From the NCBI RefSeq assembly GCF_963678635.1, contig NC_087062.1, positions 25,883,419 through 25,947,418 of the forward strand: a stretch of 64,000 nt of DNA, written 5' to 3'. Made by a program: the position numbers and the translations under genes. Below the pieces are notes generated by a model. That model was not told the DNA's origin. It did not search any database and saw nothing but the letters and a program-made list of their open reading frames with translations. Positions 23,201 to 34,139 of this stretch are shown here, in pieces (within the stretch, counting starts at the first letter, position 1; the number at the start of each line of letters is the position of its first letter). The stretch is from Symsagittifera roscoffensis. Lineage: Eukaryota > Xenacoelomorpha > Acoela > Convolutidae.

Positions 23201-23451
23201 ATAGAAAATCTTTTACTTACGAAATTTGGTCTAACTCAAAAAGCAAACTAAAAAAGTAGGTTTTTAGTAAATTTGCGGACGTTCACACGGGGGGCTATTA
23301 CGTCTCAACTGAGTCGCTGAAGAAAGTGTTGGCGTCTATGGGGGAGAGACTGACCACGGAGGAGGTTGAGCAGATGATGCTCATGGCCGACACCAATAAA
23401 GACGGACTACTCCACTACGAGGAATTTAGAGACTTCCTTGCTAGCCTGTGA
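20236..23451 (+). CDS. Calmodulin-like EF-hand protein, 152 aa, four exons
   Basis: Exons are 20236-20265, 20463-20628, 22977-23055 and 23268-23451. All introns are GT-AG and the joined frame is open for 152 codons to the TGA. The protein is a cytosolic calcium-sensor type with two EF-hand pairs. EF1 loop D22-E33 and EF2 loop D58-E69 are canonical and very close to calmodulin. EF3 loop D96-E107 keeps the end residues but has His98 and Gly100 at the third and fifth liganding positions, so it probably binds calcium poorly. EF4 loop D133-E144 is canonical. Length matches calmodulin (149 aa). The central linker has a DHEED acidic run. The first exon codes only ten residues ending EEE, as in calmodulin genes with an early intron. 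Intron 2 (20629-22976) is long and full of repeats. It is more diverged than true calmodulin, so I call it calmodulin-like; troponin C is less likely because it is longer. Confidence 0.9.
21330..21490. repeat. Short tandem GGATTCCGC repeat in intron 2
   Basis: The unit TTGCGGATTCCGCTTACAAT or a variant recurs about seven times at roughly 20-30-bp spacing. The core GCGGATTCCGC is nearly palindromic. Isolated copies occur near 10340, 21550-21600 and 22212. Confidence 0.75.
21760..21935. mobile_element. Short foldback-family hairpin in intron 2
   Basis: TTTATGGAAAAAATGCTTGC near 21774 and several ATGATAAGCATTTTT arms near 21880-21925 form an imperfect palindrome. It ends with GTGAAACCGGGTAAC, like the CCCGGGTT ends of the family at 16671-17568. 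Confidence 0.55.
21940..22085. repeat. Dispersed repeat shared with 51958-52105
   Basis: Both copies run from CCAAAAAGA through AATCTTCATGTTT, GCATTTTGG, CATCTTGTGCTGTCAAC and AGCAACGGTTCTTAGTTGAA to TTTCCCATTCTGT with few differences. Each copy starts immediately after a different palindromic element. Confidence 0.8.
22385..22720. repeat. TCGAC/GTCGA motif cluster in intron 2
   Basis: The words TCGACTGTGCTCGACCAATG, TTGACTTTGAAAGTGAAAAC and ATAAGTCGACAAATTC follow the same vocabulary as 20905-21010 and the larger cluster at 61707-62485, where CTTTCAAAGTCGAAACATAA closes the array in the same way. It is a dispersed degenerate short-unit repeat. Confidence 0.6.
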
Positions 23452-23550
23452 TACTTATTTTAACCTTTGTGCTAAATGTAATAGTAAACTTTTATGGTAA
23501 CTTATTGTTTAGTGTGCTGAATCATGTTTCAAAAGTGTCAAGTTATTACA

Positions 23551-23556
23551 ATTAAA
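23551..23556 (+). terminator. Candidate polyadenylation signal ATTAAA
   Basis: ATTAAA lies 100 bases after the calmodulin-like stop codon, followed by a T/G-containing stretch. Position and sequence fit, but AT-rich DNA makes chance matches frequent. Confidence 0.45.
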
Positions 23557-23574
23557 GCCTCGCTCTTTCATAGG

Positions 23575-23980
23575 ATTTGACCCCCCTCGCCACCACTAGA
23601 AGCTCTCTCCTTTTTTTGTTATATTTAAAACATCCATTTTCAGTCAATTTTTTGGGTCAAAAACTTACACAAAGTGTCCAGAAACTTTTTTCTAACTTGT
23701 TTCTTTTTAGTATTTTGGGAAAACTCGGAAAATCGATCTGGTTGACCTAAAAAAATCATCACATTTTTTGAAACTTTTTTGGCTTTCTAGTTTCTCAATC
23801 CCTTAGTGAAATAACAATATCACATTGTTAAAAAACTGTTGATCCGACGTTTTGCATGTAGGAAAGGTGATAAAATTTTGTTCATTTGTTCACGCGGACA
23901 TTTTTTGCAGTTGAGTTCTTCAAAAGTAAGTTTAAATCAAGTTTCCAGAAAAAAGGGGAAGGGGGACTGGAAAAGAGCCT
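23575..23980. mobile_element. MITE-like remnant, right end of the GGCTCTTTTCC family
   Basis: TTTGTTCATTTGTTCACGC near 23877 and the terminal GGGGGACTGGAAAAGAGCC at 23962-23980 match the interior and right end of the 152-bp MITE at 8302-8453. The left end is not clear; CCCCCCTCGCCACC near 23581 may mark it. The rest is AT-rich. Confidence 0.45.
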
Positions 23981-24094
23981 TTTTATACATATACTTTTGT
24001 TAACACTTGTTGAGCATGCATTCGTGCAACTTTCGTATTTGGGGAAAGATAATCCAAGAACCGTACCGCTGTGCATCTTTGATAAGATTCTGGT

Positions 24095-27000
24095 AGAGAC
24101 TAGTACAAACTACAACAGGGAAGCGTTTACTGTGCAAGTTGCACAAAATATTACGATCATGGGCTTAAAAAATGCAACAAACTTTTTTTCAAATAGTGAC
24201 GTTTTCTTTCGACGTGGTGTGATAAAAGAAGCTAGTACAAACTACATCAGGGATAAGCGTTTACTGTGCAAGTAGAACAAAATAATACAATCATGGGCTT
24301 AAAAAATGCAACAATTTTTTTTTCAAATTAGTGTCGTTTTCTTTCGACGTGGTGTGATAAAAGCAGCTAGTACAAACTACATCAGGGATAAGCGTTTACT
24401 GTGCAAGTAGAACAAAATAATACAATCATGGGCTTGAAAAATGCAACAATTTTTTTTTCAAATAAGTGTCGTTTTCTTTCGACGTGGTGTGATAAAAGGA
24501 GCTAGTACAAACTACATCAGGGATAAGCGTTTACTGTGCAAGTAGAACAAAATAATACAATCATGGGCTTAAAAAATGCAACAATTTTTTTTTCAAATTA
24601 GTGTCGTTTTTTTCGACGTGGTGTGATAAAAGCAGCTAGTACAAACTACATCAGGGATAAGCGTTTACTGTGCTAGTAGAACAAAATAATACAATCATGG
24701 GCTTAAAAATGCAACGAATTTTTTTTTTCAAATATGTGTCGTTTTCTTTTGACATGGTGTGATAAAAGGAGCTGGTACAAACTACAACAGGGATAAGCGT
24801 TTACTGTGCAAGTAGAACAAAATAATACAATCATGGGCTTAAAAGATGCAACAATTTTTTTTTTCAAATTAGTGTCGTTTTCTTTATAGGTGGTGTGATA
24901 AAAGCAGCTAGTACAAACTACATCAGGGGTAAGCGTTTACTGTGCAAGTAGAACAAAAAAATACAATCATGGGCTTAAAAAATGCAACAATTTTTTTTCA
25001 AATAATTGTCGTTTTTTTTCGACGTGGTGTGATAAAAGGAGCTAGTACAAACTACATCGCGGATAAGCGTTTACTGTGCAAGTAGAACAAAACAATACGA
25101 TCATGGGCTTAAAAATGCAACGAAATTTTTTTTTTCAAATAAGTGTCGTTTTCTTTTGGCATGGTGTGATAAAAGGTGCTGGTACAAACTACATCAGGGA
25201 TAAGCGTTTACTTTGCAAGTAGAACAAAATAATACAATCATGGGCTTAAAAAATGCAACAATTTTTTTTTAAAATTTGTGTCGTTTTCTTTCGACGTGGT
25301 GTGATAAAAAGAGCTAGTAAAAACTACAACAGGGAAGCGTTTACTGTGCAAGTAGCACAAAATAATATGATCATGGGCTTAAAAATTGCAATGAAATTTT
25401 TTTTTCTTCAAAGAAGTGTCTTTTTTTTAAACGTGGTGTGATAAAAGGAGCTAGTACAAACTACATCCGGGATAAGCGTTTACTGTGTAACTAGAGTAAA
25501 ATAATACGACCATAGGCTTAAAAACGCAACAAACGTGTTTTTTTTTCAAATAGTGTCGTTTTCTTTCGACGTGGTGTGATAAAAGAGCTAGTACAAACTA
25601 CATCAGGGATAAGCGTTTACTGTGCAAGTAGAACAAAATGATACAATCATGGGCTTAAAAATGCAACCAATTTTTTTTTTTAAATAAGTGTCGTTTTCTT
25701 CTGACATGGTGTGATAAAAGGAGCTGGTACAAACTACAACAGGGAAGCGTTCACTGTGCAAGTAGCACAAAATAATACGATCATGGGCTTAAAAAAAGCA
25801 ACGAAAATTTTTTTTCAAATAGGTTTCGTTTTCTTTCGACGTGGTGTGATAAAAGAAGCTAGTACAAACTACAACAGGGATAAGCGTTTACTGTGCAAGT
25901 AGAACAAAATAATACAATCATGGGCTTAAAAATGCAACAATTTTTTTTCAAATTAGTGTCGTTTTCTTTCGACGTGGTGTGATAAAAGGAGCTAGTAAAA
26001 ACTACAACAGGGAAGCGTTTACTGTGCAAGTGGCACAAAATAATACGATCATGGGCTTAAAAAATGCAACGAATTTTTTTTTTCAAATAAGTGTCGTTTT
26101 CTTTCGACGTGGTGTGACAAAAGGAACTAGTACAAACTACATCGCGGATAAGCGTTTACTGTGCAAGTAGAACAAAATCATACAATCATGGGATTAAAAA
26201 ATGCAACAATTTTTTTTTAAAATTAGTGTCGTTTTCTCTCGACGTGGTGTGATAAAAGGAGCTAGTAAAAACTACAACAGGGAAATGTTTACTGTGCAAG
26301 TAGCACAAAATAATACAATCATGGCCTTAAAAAATGCAACAAAATTTTTTTTTTTCAAAGAAGTGTCTTTTTCTTTCGACGTGGTGTAATAAAAGGAGCT
26401 AGTACAAACTACATCGCGGATAAGCGTTTACTGTGCAAGTAGAACAAAACAATACGATCATGGGCTTAAAAATGCAACGAAATTTTTTTTTCAAATAAGT
26501 GTCGTTTTCTTTTGGCATGGTGTGATAAAAGGTGCTGGTACAAACTACATCAGGGATAAGCGTTTACTTTGCAAGTAGAACAAAATAATACAATCATGGG
26601 CTTAAAAAATGCAACAATTTTTTTTTAAATTAGTGTCGTTTTCTCTCGACGTGGTGTGATAAAAGGAGCTAGTAAAATGTACAACAGGGAAGCGTTTACT
26701 GTGCAAGTAGCACAAAATAATACGATCATGGGCTTAAAAAATGCATCAAAATTTTTTTTTTCAAAGAAGTGTCTTTTTCTTTCGACGTGGTGTAATAAAC
26801 GGAGCTAGTACAAACTACAACAGGGAAGCGTTTACTGTGCAAGTAGCACAAAATAGTACGATCATGGGCTTAAAAAGCAACGAAATCTTTTTTTTTCAAA
26901 TAAGTGTCGTTTTCTTTCGACGTGGTGTGACAAAAGGAACTAGTACAAACTACATCGCGGATAAGCGTTTACTGTGCAAGTAGAACAAAATCATACAATC

Positions 27001-30000
27001 ATGGGATTAAAAAATGCAACAATTTTTTTTTAAAATTAGTGTCGTTTTCTCTCGACGTGGTGTGATAAAAGGAGCTAGTAAAAACTACAACAGGGAAATG
27101 TTTACTGTGCAAGTAGCACAAAATAATACAATCATGGCCTTAAAAAATGCAACCAATTTTTTTTTCAAATAAGTGTCGTTTTTTTGACATGGTGTGATAA
27201 AAGGAGCTGGTACAAACTACATCAGGGATAAGCGTTTACTTTGCAAGTAGAACAAAATCATACAATCATGGGCTTAAAAAATGCAACAATTTTTTTTTAA
27301 AATTAGTGTCGTTTTCTTTCGACTTGGTGTGATAAAAGGAGATAGTAAAAAACACAACAGGGAAGCGTTTACTGTGCAAGTAGCACAAAATAATACGATC
27401 ATGGGCTTAAAAAATGCATCAAAATTTTTTTTTTCAAAGAAGTGTCTTTTTCTTTCGACGTGGTGTAATAAACGGAGCTAGTACAAACTACAACAGGGAA
27501 GCGTTTACTGTGCAAGTAGCACAAAATAGTACGATCATGGGCTTAAAAAAGCAACAAAATCTTTTTTTTTCAAATAAGTGTCGTTTTCTTTCGACGTGGT
27601 GTGATAAAAGGAGTTAGTACAAACTACATCGCGGATAAGCGTTTACTTTGCAAGTAGAACAAAATAATACAATCATGGGCTTGAAAAATGCAACAATTTT
27701 TTTCAAATTAGTGTCGTTTTTTTTCGACGTGGTGTGATAAAATGAGCTAGAACAAAATACATCAGGGATAAGCGTTTACTTTGCAAGTAGAACAAAATAA
27801 TACAATCATGGTCTTAAAAAATGCAACAGTTTTTTTTAAAAATTAGTGTCGTTTTCTTTCGACGTGGTGTGATAAAAAGAGCTAGTAAAAACTACAACAG
27901 GGAAGCGTTTACTGTGCAAGTGGCACAAAATAATACGATCATGGGCTTAAAAAATGCAACGAAATTTTTTTTTCAAATAAGTGTCGTTTTCTTTCGACGT
28001 GGTGTGATAAAGGGAGCTAGATTAAAATACATCAGGGATAAGCGTTTACTTTGCAAGTAGAACAAAATAATACAATCATGGGCTTGAAAAATGCAACAAT
28101 TTTTTTTCAAATTAGTGTCGTTTTTTTTCGACGTGGTGTGATAAAATGAGCTAGAACAAAATACATCAGGGATAAGCGTTTACTTTGCAAGTAGAACAAA
28201 ATAATACAATCATGGTCTTAAAAAATGCAACAGTTTTTTTTTTAAAATTAGTGTCGTTTTCTTTCGACGTGGTGTGATAAAAGGAGCTAGTAAAAACTAC
28301 AACAGGGAAGCGTTTACTGTGCAAGTAGCACAAAATAATACGATCATGGGCTTAAAAAATGCAACAAAATTTTTTTTTCAAAGAAGTGTCTTTTTCTTTG
28401 GACGTGGTGTAATAAAAGGAGCTAGTACAAACTACAACAGGGAAGCGTTTACTGTGCAAGTGGCACAAAATATTACAATCATGGGCTTAAAAATGCAACG
28501 AAAATTTTTTTTCATATAAGTGTCGTTTTTTTTGACATGGTGTGATAAAAGGAGCTGGTACAAATTACATCAGGGATAAGCGTTTACTTTGCCAGTAGAA
28601 CAAAATAATACAATCATGGGCTTAAAAAATGCAACAATTTTTTTTAAAAATTAGTGTCGTTTTCTTTCGACGTGGTTTGATAAAAGGAGCTAGTAAAAAC
28701 TACAACAGGGAAGCGTTTACTGTGCAAGTAGCACAAAATAATACGATTATGGGCTTGAAAAGTGCAACAAAATTTTTTTTTTCAAAGAAGTGTCTTTTTC
28801 TTTCGACGTGGTGTAATAAAAGGAGCTAGTACAAACTACATCAAGGATAAGCGTTTACTGTGCAAGTAGAACAAAATAAACGATCATGGGCTTAAAAAAT
28901 GCAACAAAATGTTTTTTTTTTCAAATAAGTGTCGTTTTCTTTCGACGTGGTGTGATAAAAGGAGCTAGTACAAACTACATCAGGGATAAGCGTTTACTGT
29001 GCAAGTAGAACAAAACAATACAATCATGGGCTTAAAAAATGCACTAAAAATACAATCATGGGCTTAAAAAATGCAACAATTTTTTTTAAAATTAGTGTCA
29101 TTTTCTTTCGACGTGATGTGATAAAAGTAGCTAGTACAAACTACATCAGCGATAAGCGTTTACTGTGCAAGTGAAACAAAATAATACAATCATGGGCTTA
29201 AAAATGCAACGAATTTTTTTTTTATGAAATAAGTGTCGTTTTTTTTTGACATGGTGTGATAAAAGGAGCTGGTACAAACTACAACAAGGAAGCGTTTACT
29301 GTGCAAGTGGCACAAAAAAATACGATCATGGGCCTAAAAAATGAAACAAACTTTTTTTTTTCAAATAAGTGTCGTTTTTTTTCGACGTGGTGTGATAAAA
29401 GGTGCTAGTACAAACTACATCAAGGATAAGCGTTTACTGTGCAAGTAGAACAAAACAATACGATCATGGGCTTAAAAAATGCACTAAAAATACAATCATG
29501 GGCTTAAAAAATGCACTAAAAATACATCAGGGATAAGCGTTTTAATCATGGGCTTAAAAAATGCAACAATTTTTTTTAAAATTAGTGTCATTTTCTTTCG
29601 ACGTGATGTGATAAAAGTAGCTAGTACAAACTACATCAGCGATAAGCGTTTACTGTGCAAGTGAAACAAAATAATACAATCATGGGCTTAAAAATGCAAC
29701 GAATTTTTTTTTTATGAAATAAGTGTCGTTTTCTTTTGACATGGTGTGATAAAAGGAGCTGGTACAAACTACAACAAGGAAGCGTTTACTGTGCAGGTGT
29801 CACAAAAAAATACGATCATGGGCCTAAAAAATGAAACAAACGTTTTTTTTTCAAATAAGTGACGTTTTTTTTCGACGTGGTGTGATAAAAGGTGCTAGTA
29901 CAAACTACATCAAGGATAAGCGTTTACTGTGCAAGTAGAACAAAACAATACGATCATGGGCTTAAAAATGCACTAAAAATACAATCATGGGCTTAAAAAA

Positions 30001-31767
30001 TGCAACAATTTTTTTTAAAATTTGTGTCATTTTCTTTCGACGTGATGTGATAAAAATAGCTAGTACAAACTACATCAGCGATAAGCGTTTACTGTGCAAG
30101 TAGAACAAAATAATACAATCATGGGCTTAAAAAAGCAACGAATTTTTTTTTTATGAAATAAGTGTCGTTTTTTTTTGACATGGTGTGATAAAAGGAGCTG
30201 GTACAAACTACAACAAGGAAGCGTTTACTGTGCAAGTGGCACAAAAAAAATACGATCATGGGCTTAAAAAATGCAACGAAAGTTTTTTTTTCAAATAAGT
30301 GTCGTTTTTTTTCGACGTGGTGTGATAAAAGGAGCTAGTACAAACTACATCGCGGATAAGCGTTTACTGTGCAAGTAGAACAAAATAATACGATCATGGG
30401 CTTAAAAATGCAACGAAATTTTTTTTTCAAGTAAGTGTCGTTTTTTTGACATGGTGTGATAAAAGGAGCTGGTACAAACTACATCAGGGATAAGCGTTTA
30501 CTTTGCAAGTAGAACAAAATCATACAATCATGGGCTTAAAAAATGCAACGAATTTTTTTTATGAAATAAGTGTCGTTTTCTTTTGACATGGTGTGATAAA
30601 AGGAGCTGGTACAAACTACAACAAGGAAGCGTTTACTGTGCAAGTGTCACAAAAAAATACGATCATGGGCTTAAAAAATGAAACAAACGTTTTTTTTTCA
30701 AATAAGTGTCGTTTTTTTCGACGTGGTGTGATAAAAGGTGCTAGTACAAACTACATCAAGGATAAGCGTTTACTGTGCAAGTAGAACAAATTAAACGATC
30801 ATGGGCTTAAAAAATGCAACAAAAATGTTTTTTTTTTCAAATAAGTGTCGTTTTCTTTCGACGTGGTGTGATAAAAGGTGCTAGTACAAACTACATCAGG
30901 GATAAGCGTTTACTGTGCAAGTAGAACAAAACAATTCGATCATGGGCTTAAAAAATGCACTAAAAATACAATCATGGGCTTAAAAAATGCAACAATTTTT
31001 TTTAAAATTTGTGTCATTTTCTTTCGACGTGATGTGATAAAAATAGCTAGTACAAACTACATCAGCGATAAGCGTTTACTGTGCAAGTAGAACAAAATAA
31101 TACAATCATGGGCTTAAAAAAGCAACGAATTTTTTTTTATGAAACAAGTGTCGTTTTTTTTTTGACATGGTGTGATAAAAGGAGCTGGTGCAAACTACAA
31201 CAAGGAAGCGTTTACTGTGCAAGTGGCACAAAAAAAATACGATCATAGGCTTAAAAAATGAAACGAAAGCTTTTTTTTCAAATAAGTGTCGTTTTTTTTC
31301 GACGTGGTGTGATAAAAGGAGCTAGTACAAACTACATCGCGGATAAGCGTTTACTGTGCAAGTAGAACAAAACAATACGATCATGGGCTTAAAAAAGCAA
31401 CGAAATTTTTTTTTCAAATAAGTGTCGTTTTCTTTTGACATGGTGTGATAAAAGGAGCTGGTACAAACTACATCAGGGATAAGCGTTTACTTTGCAAGTA
31501 GAACAAAAAAGTACAATCATGGGCTCAAAAAATGCAACAATTTTTTGTAAAAATAAGTCTCTTTTTCTTTCGACGTGGTGTGATAAAAGGAGCTAGTAAA
31601 AACTACAACAGGGAACCGTTTACTGTGCAAGTAGCACAAAATAATACGATCATGGGCTTAAAAAATGCAACGAAATTTTTTTTTCAAAGAAGTGTGTTTT
31701 TCTTTCGACGTGGTGTAATAAAAGGAGCTAGTACAAACTACATCAGGGATAAGCGTTTACTGTGCAA
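24095..31767 (+). repeat. Satellite array, unit about 134-136 bp, roughly 57 units
   Basis: Marks such as TCATGGGCTTAAAAAATGCA recur every 134-136 bp (for example 24157, 24291, 24426). Each unit has a T-run of 7-10, then TGTCGTTTTCTTTCGACGTG (a small GTCG/CGAC hairpin), GTGTGATAAAAGGAGCTAGT, ACAAACTAC and AAGCGTTTACTGTGCAAGT. Two subtypes alternate: ATCAGGGATAAGCG with AGTAGAACAAAA, and AACAGGGAAGCG with AGTAGCACAAAA. The second stays in frame across the unit and gives many open frames of 62-90 codons; the first shifts them to a stop. Higher-order copies are visible: blocks of about 490 bp around 29041-29530 repeat at 29530-29990. The array is interrupted by the LTR element and resumes at 49650. 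Confidence 0.95.
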
Positions 31768-32687
31768 TGTAACATTCGCCCGGAAGATACATATCGACGG
31801 ATAACAAAACTAAGTCTTAAGACGACTGGCTAGCGTCTAAACAGAGCTTTGCATGTTTTTCACCGTCTCTACCAAGCCAGTACTTTTCGGTGGTCTTTCT
31901 TACATCGGGTCGACAAAAACGTTACTGCTCTCCGGCTTCGACCAGAACGCTCAAATTAACTGAATTACATGCAAAAATAGTGAGCTCATGGCTGGGTCTC
32001 AGTATCCCCAGACCACGAGGTCACTCCTAAAAACAGGGCTACTACTTATTATATTACTATTGTTTTTGTTCAGTAGATAAAAATCATCATCTCCATCGAA
32101 GATGGATCAACCCTTTCCCCCAACTCCTAGCACCTCATCCTTGTCAAAACTAATCAAAATATCAGTTAAATTCAAGTCAGGACATGACAGGATGCTAAAA
32201 GTTTATGTGAGTTAATAAAAGTTTCCGTCCCGAGACCCTTCCGGATTCTTGAATCCGCTGAATCAAGCTCCTTACTCTTGATTTCTTGCTAATCCGGAAG
32301 GCTGGTTCTCACCCTTCACCGTTGTTGGCAACGGCCTTGCAACTATTGTAGCAGCACAATAGTTGCAAGTCGGAACGTCCTCTGCTATTCTGTAGTTTGT
32401 TGTCGTTCTCCAATCTCGATTTTCGTACTGTTCGCAATCGCAGATAAAAGTTGTTCTGTTTTTCACTCGCTTTTTGTTAAAATGGCCGTTTCAGCATTTC
32501 TCAGAAATGTGACGTCATCATTCGAATTTTTGAAAATTTAAAATACTAGAATATTCTAGCCCTCACCGTTTGGCTAAACGTTCCAATAACGTCGCTAATC
32601 CTTCGAAATCATCAACTCGGAAGGCTTACTGCTCAAAATTCGAATCCTGCATAAATTGCATTTTGACCATTCTGGTCGAATGTCACA
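31768..32687 (-). repeat. 3' LTR (left copy, 920 bp)
   Basis: It runs TGTAACATTCG...CGAATGTCACA on the plus strand, giving short inverted ends of 11 bp with one mismatch. It contains a perfect hairpin: arms TTGCAACTATTGT at 32337-32349 and ACAATAGTTGCAA at 32356-32368 with a six-base loop, directly after a second hairpin CCGTTGTTGGCAACGG at 32319-32334. A 64-codon minus-strand frame (32272-32466) overlaps these but lacks a recognisable domain. CCCTTCCGGATTC near 32228 matches the motif repeated in the leader. Confidence 0.95.
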
Positions 32688-32700
32688 TACTCCCCGGACA
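32688..32700 (-). promoter_or_regulatory. Candidate polypurine tract next to the 3' LTR
   Basis: In element sense the sequence is TGTCCGGGGAGTA immediately followed by the LTR start TGTGACATTCG. The purine core GGGGAG sits where the plus-strand primer is expected, one or two bases from the LTR. It is short for a PPT and has one T near the end. The same 11-mer TGTCCGGGGAG recurs four times inside gag-pol. Confidence 0.6.
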
Positions 32701-33506
32701 GTCCGGTCAATGTCCTCATTGAATCGCGCAATGTTCTAAATGGTTACAGTGTCATCGAACAGAATTTACAAAATGCACGAAATTACTTTTACCTACGTCA
32801 CATCGACTCACTGCAGAATATAAATGGCATCATACTACATCACTATAGCCTTCAAATTCTTTCATTAATCTGCACATTGAGGATATGACTTAAGATAAAA
32901 CATATTTTCTGACTTCCAGTGTCAATGTCCCGATTGAAACTTTTTCTCCTAGATTTAAAAGGTGTTGGCTTGCAGGACAGTCCTGCCAACCAACAAGCTA
33001 AAATTATCCTACTATGCTCCTTCCCTTCGGAAATCTTGCTTGTTTATTGTCCTGAATATTAAAACCAAGAGACCTTGTGGTTAGAAAGAACAATGCAACA
33101 ACCTCCCTCCTCAAGAAGTTACTCAAGTTTTTCATGTCACCACAAAGTGATCAGTCTTCCTAAGTGATTAAAAACAATCATGCAGGCTGGAATATTTAAA
33201 TATACTCTTCCCTCAAGCCTTTCTAAATAAATAATAAGTGAGTGTCTCTAAAGCCACTTCAACTAAAACCAAAATGCAAATTTATAAATGCAACAATTTC
33301 AAAACTCAACTAAATGTTTCAGTTTTCAATTACAACTTGGTTGCTTGGTTTCTCACTTGAGTTTTTCACACACACAAAACAATTCTAAGTTTTAACGTTT
33401 CTCCATCATCCCTTTGTTCTCTTCTTTTTTCGTCGTTTAGAAGTTCTAAAACTTCTAAATTCTTCTAAATTTCTTTCTTGCTGCCTCTTGTTTTCTCGAC
33501 CATTCG
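32701..33506 (-). other. 3' untranslated region of the retrotransposon
   Basis: The 0.8 kb between the last ORF and the polypurine tract has no open frame of note. TTCTAAA words recur near 33435-33475. No promoter or gene was recognised. Confidence 0.6.
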
Positions 33507-34139
33507 TCAATGCTCCATTTCCTCTTCCTGTGACACTGACTCCGCACTCTCGGTTTCCGTGTCTTGTAGCACGTCATTGACTATCCTGACGCTGTTGGAA
33601 GCCGTCCTCCAACACTTCTGCTCTTCCACCCTCTGTTTACAGCAAGGTAGGGGATCCACGTTTGATTCTCTGTTTCTACAGAAGCTGTTGTGGAGACACA
33701 ACGTCACGTTTCTCTCCAAATCTTCTTTCAGCATCTCTGCCTTCTCATTTCCACTACGCTCGCTCGTCCTGGAAATTCTTTTCACAGCGGTGGTCACTGC
33801 ATTCCGATGGGTCACGAAAGCTCGCTTGAAAGCTCCTGCCCCAATGTCCAGCTGATATTCACTGTACACTCTGCCATGTTTCGACATATGCTTTTTCGCA
33901 TACTCGTACAACCATGCAGTCATGTTAGCTCTGAACCATGGCATCAATCGTTTTCTTGCCCATATCTTCTTCACTTCCATCGGAATGTTTAGAACTTTGC
34001 ACATTGTCTCAAAAAGATCTAAATCTTTTAGACAATCTAATCTCTGCAATTGTTCTCTCGTCGGTGCCTCCCGTCTATCATTTTCTCTCACATGAGCTTC
34101 CAGCCATCCAACCGTTCTTGGAAGACTCGATTCAACCAA
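33507..34139 (-). CDS. Retrotransposon ORF3, 210-aa protein of unknown function
   Basis: The frame runs from the ATG at 34139 to the stop at 33507 and overlaps the end of the SGNH ORF by 52 bases in the -1 frame. This suggests reinitiation, leaky scanning or a -1 shift. The protein looks mostly helical and charged, with a WFRANMTAWLYEYAKKHMSK region around residues 68-87 and a basic segment at 108-125. A cysteine-rich stretch (CLHNSFC, CC, C) falls at about residues 148-181, and the tail is acidic and ends EEEMEH. No transmembrane segment or signal peptide is visible, so it does not look like an envelope protein. I do not recognise a family. It could be an accessory nucleic-acid-binding protein, but that is only a guess from charge and cysteines. 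Confidence 0.7.
   Translation of the reverse strand: MVESSLPRTVGWLEAHVRENDRREAPTREQLQRLDCLKDLDLFETMCKVLNIPMEVKKIWARKRLMPWFRANMTAWLYEYAKKHMSKHGRVYSEYQLDIGAGAFKRAFVTHRNAVTTAVKRISRTSERSGNEKAEMLKEDLERNVTLCLHNSFCRNRESNVDPLPCCKQRVEEQKCWRTASNSVRIVNDVLQDTETESAESVSQEEEMEH

Noticed and set aside
24095-31767. Regular repeats resembling a CRISPR array
   Set aside because: Units are about 135 bp with no alternating unique spacers, in eukaryotic DNA; this is a satellite.
25253-31804. Many 62-90-codon open frames in the satellite sharing GASTNYNREAFTVQVAQ-type peptides
   Set aside because: They arise from one subtype of the 135-bp unit, begin and end within the array, and are broken by 2-bp differences; no evidence for a translated gene.
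32272-32466. 64-codon frame inside the LTR, also at 49234-49428
   Set aside because: It overlaps two hairpins, lies in the LTR and has no recognisable domain; the two copies are identical only because the LTRs are.
34088-34139. Envelope-type protein in the 3' ORFs of the LTR element
   Set aside because: Neither ORF has a signal peptide or transmembrane anchor; the larger one is an SGNH hydrolase.
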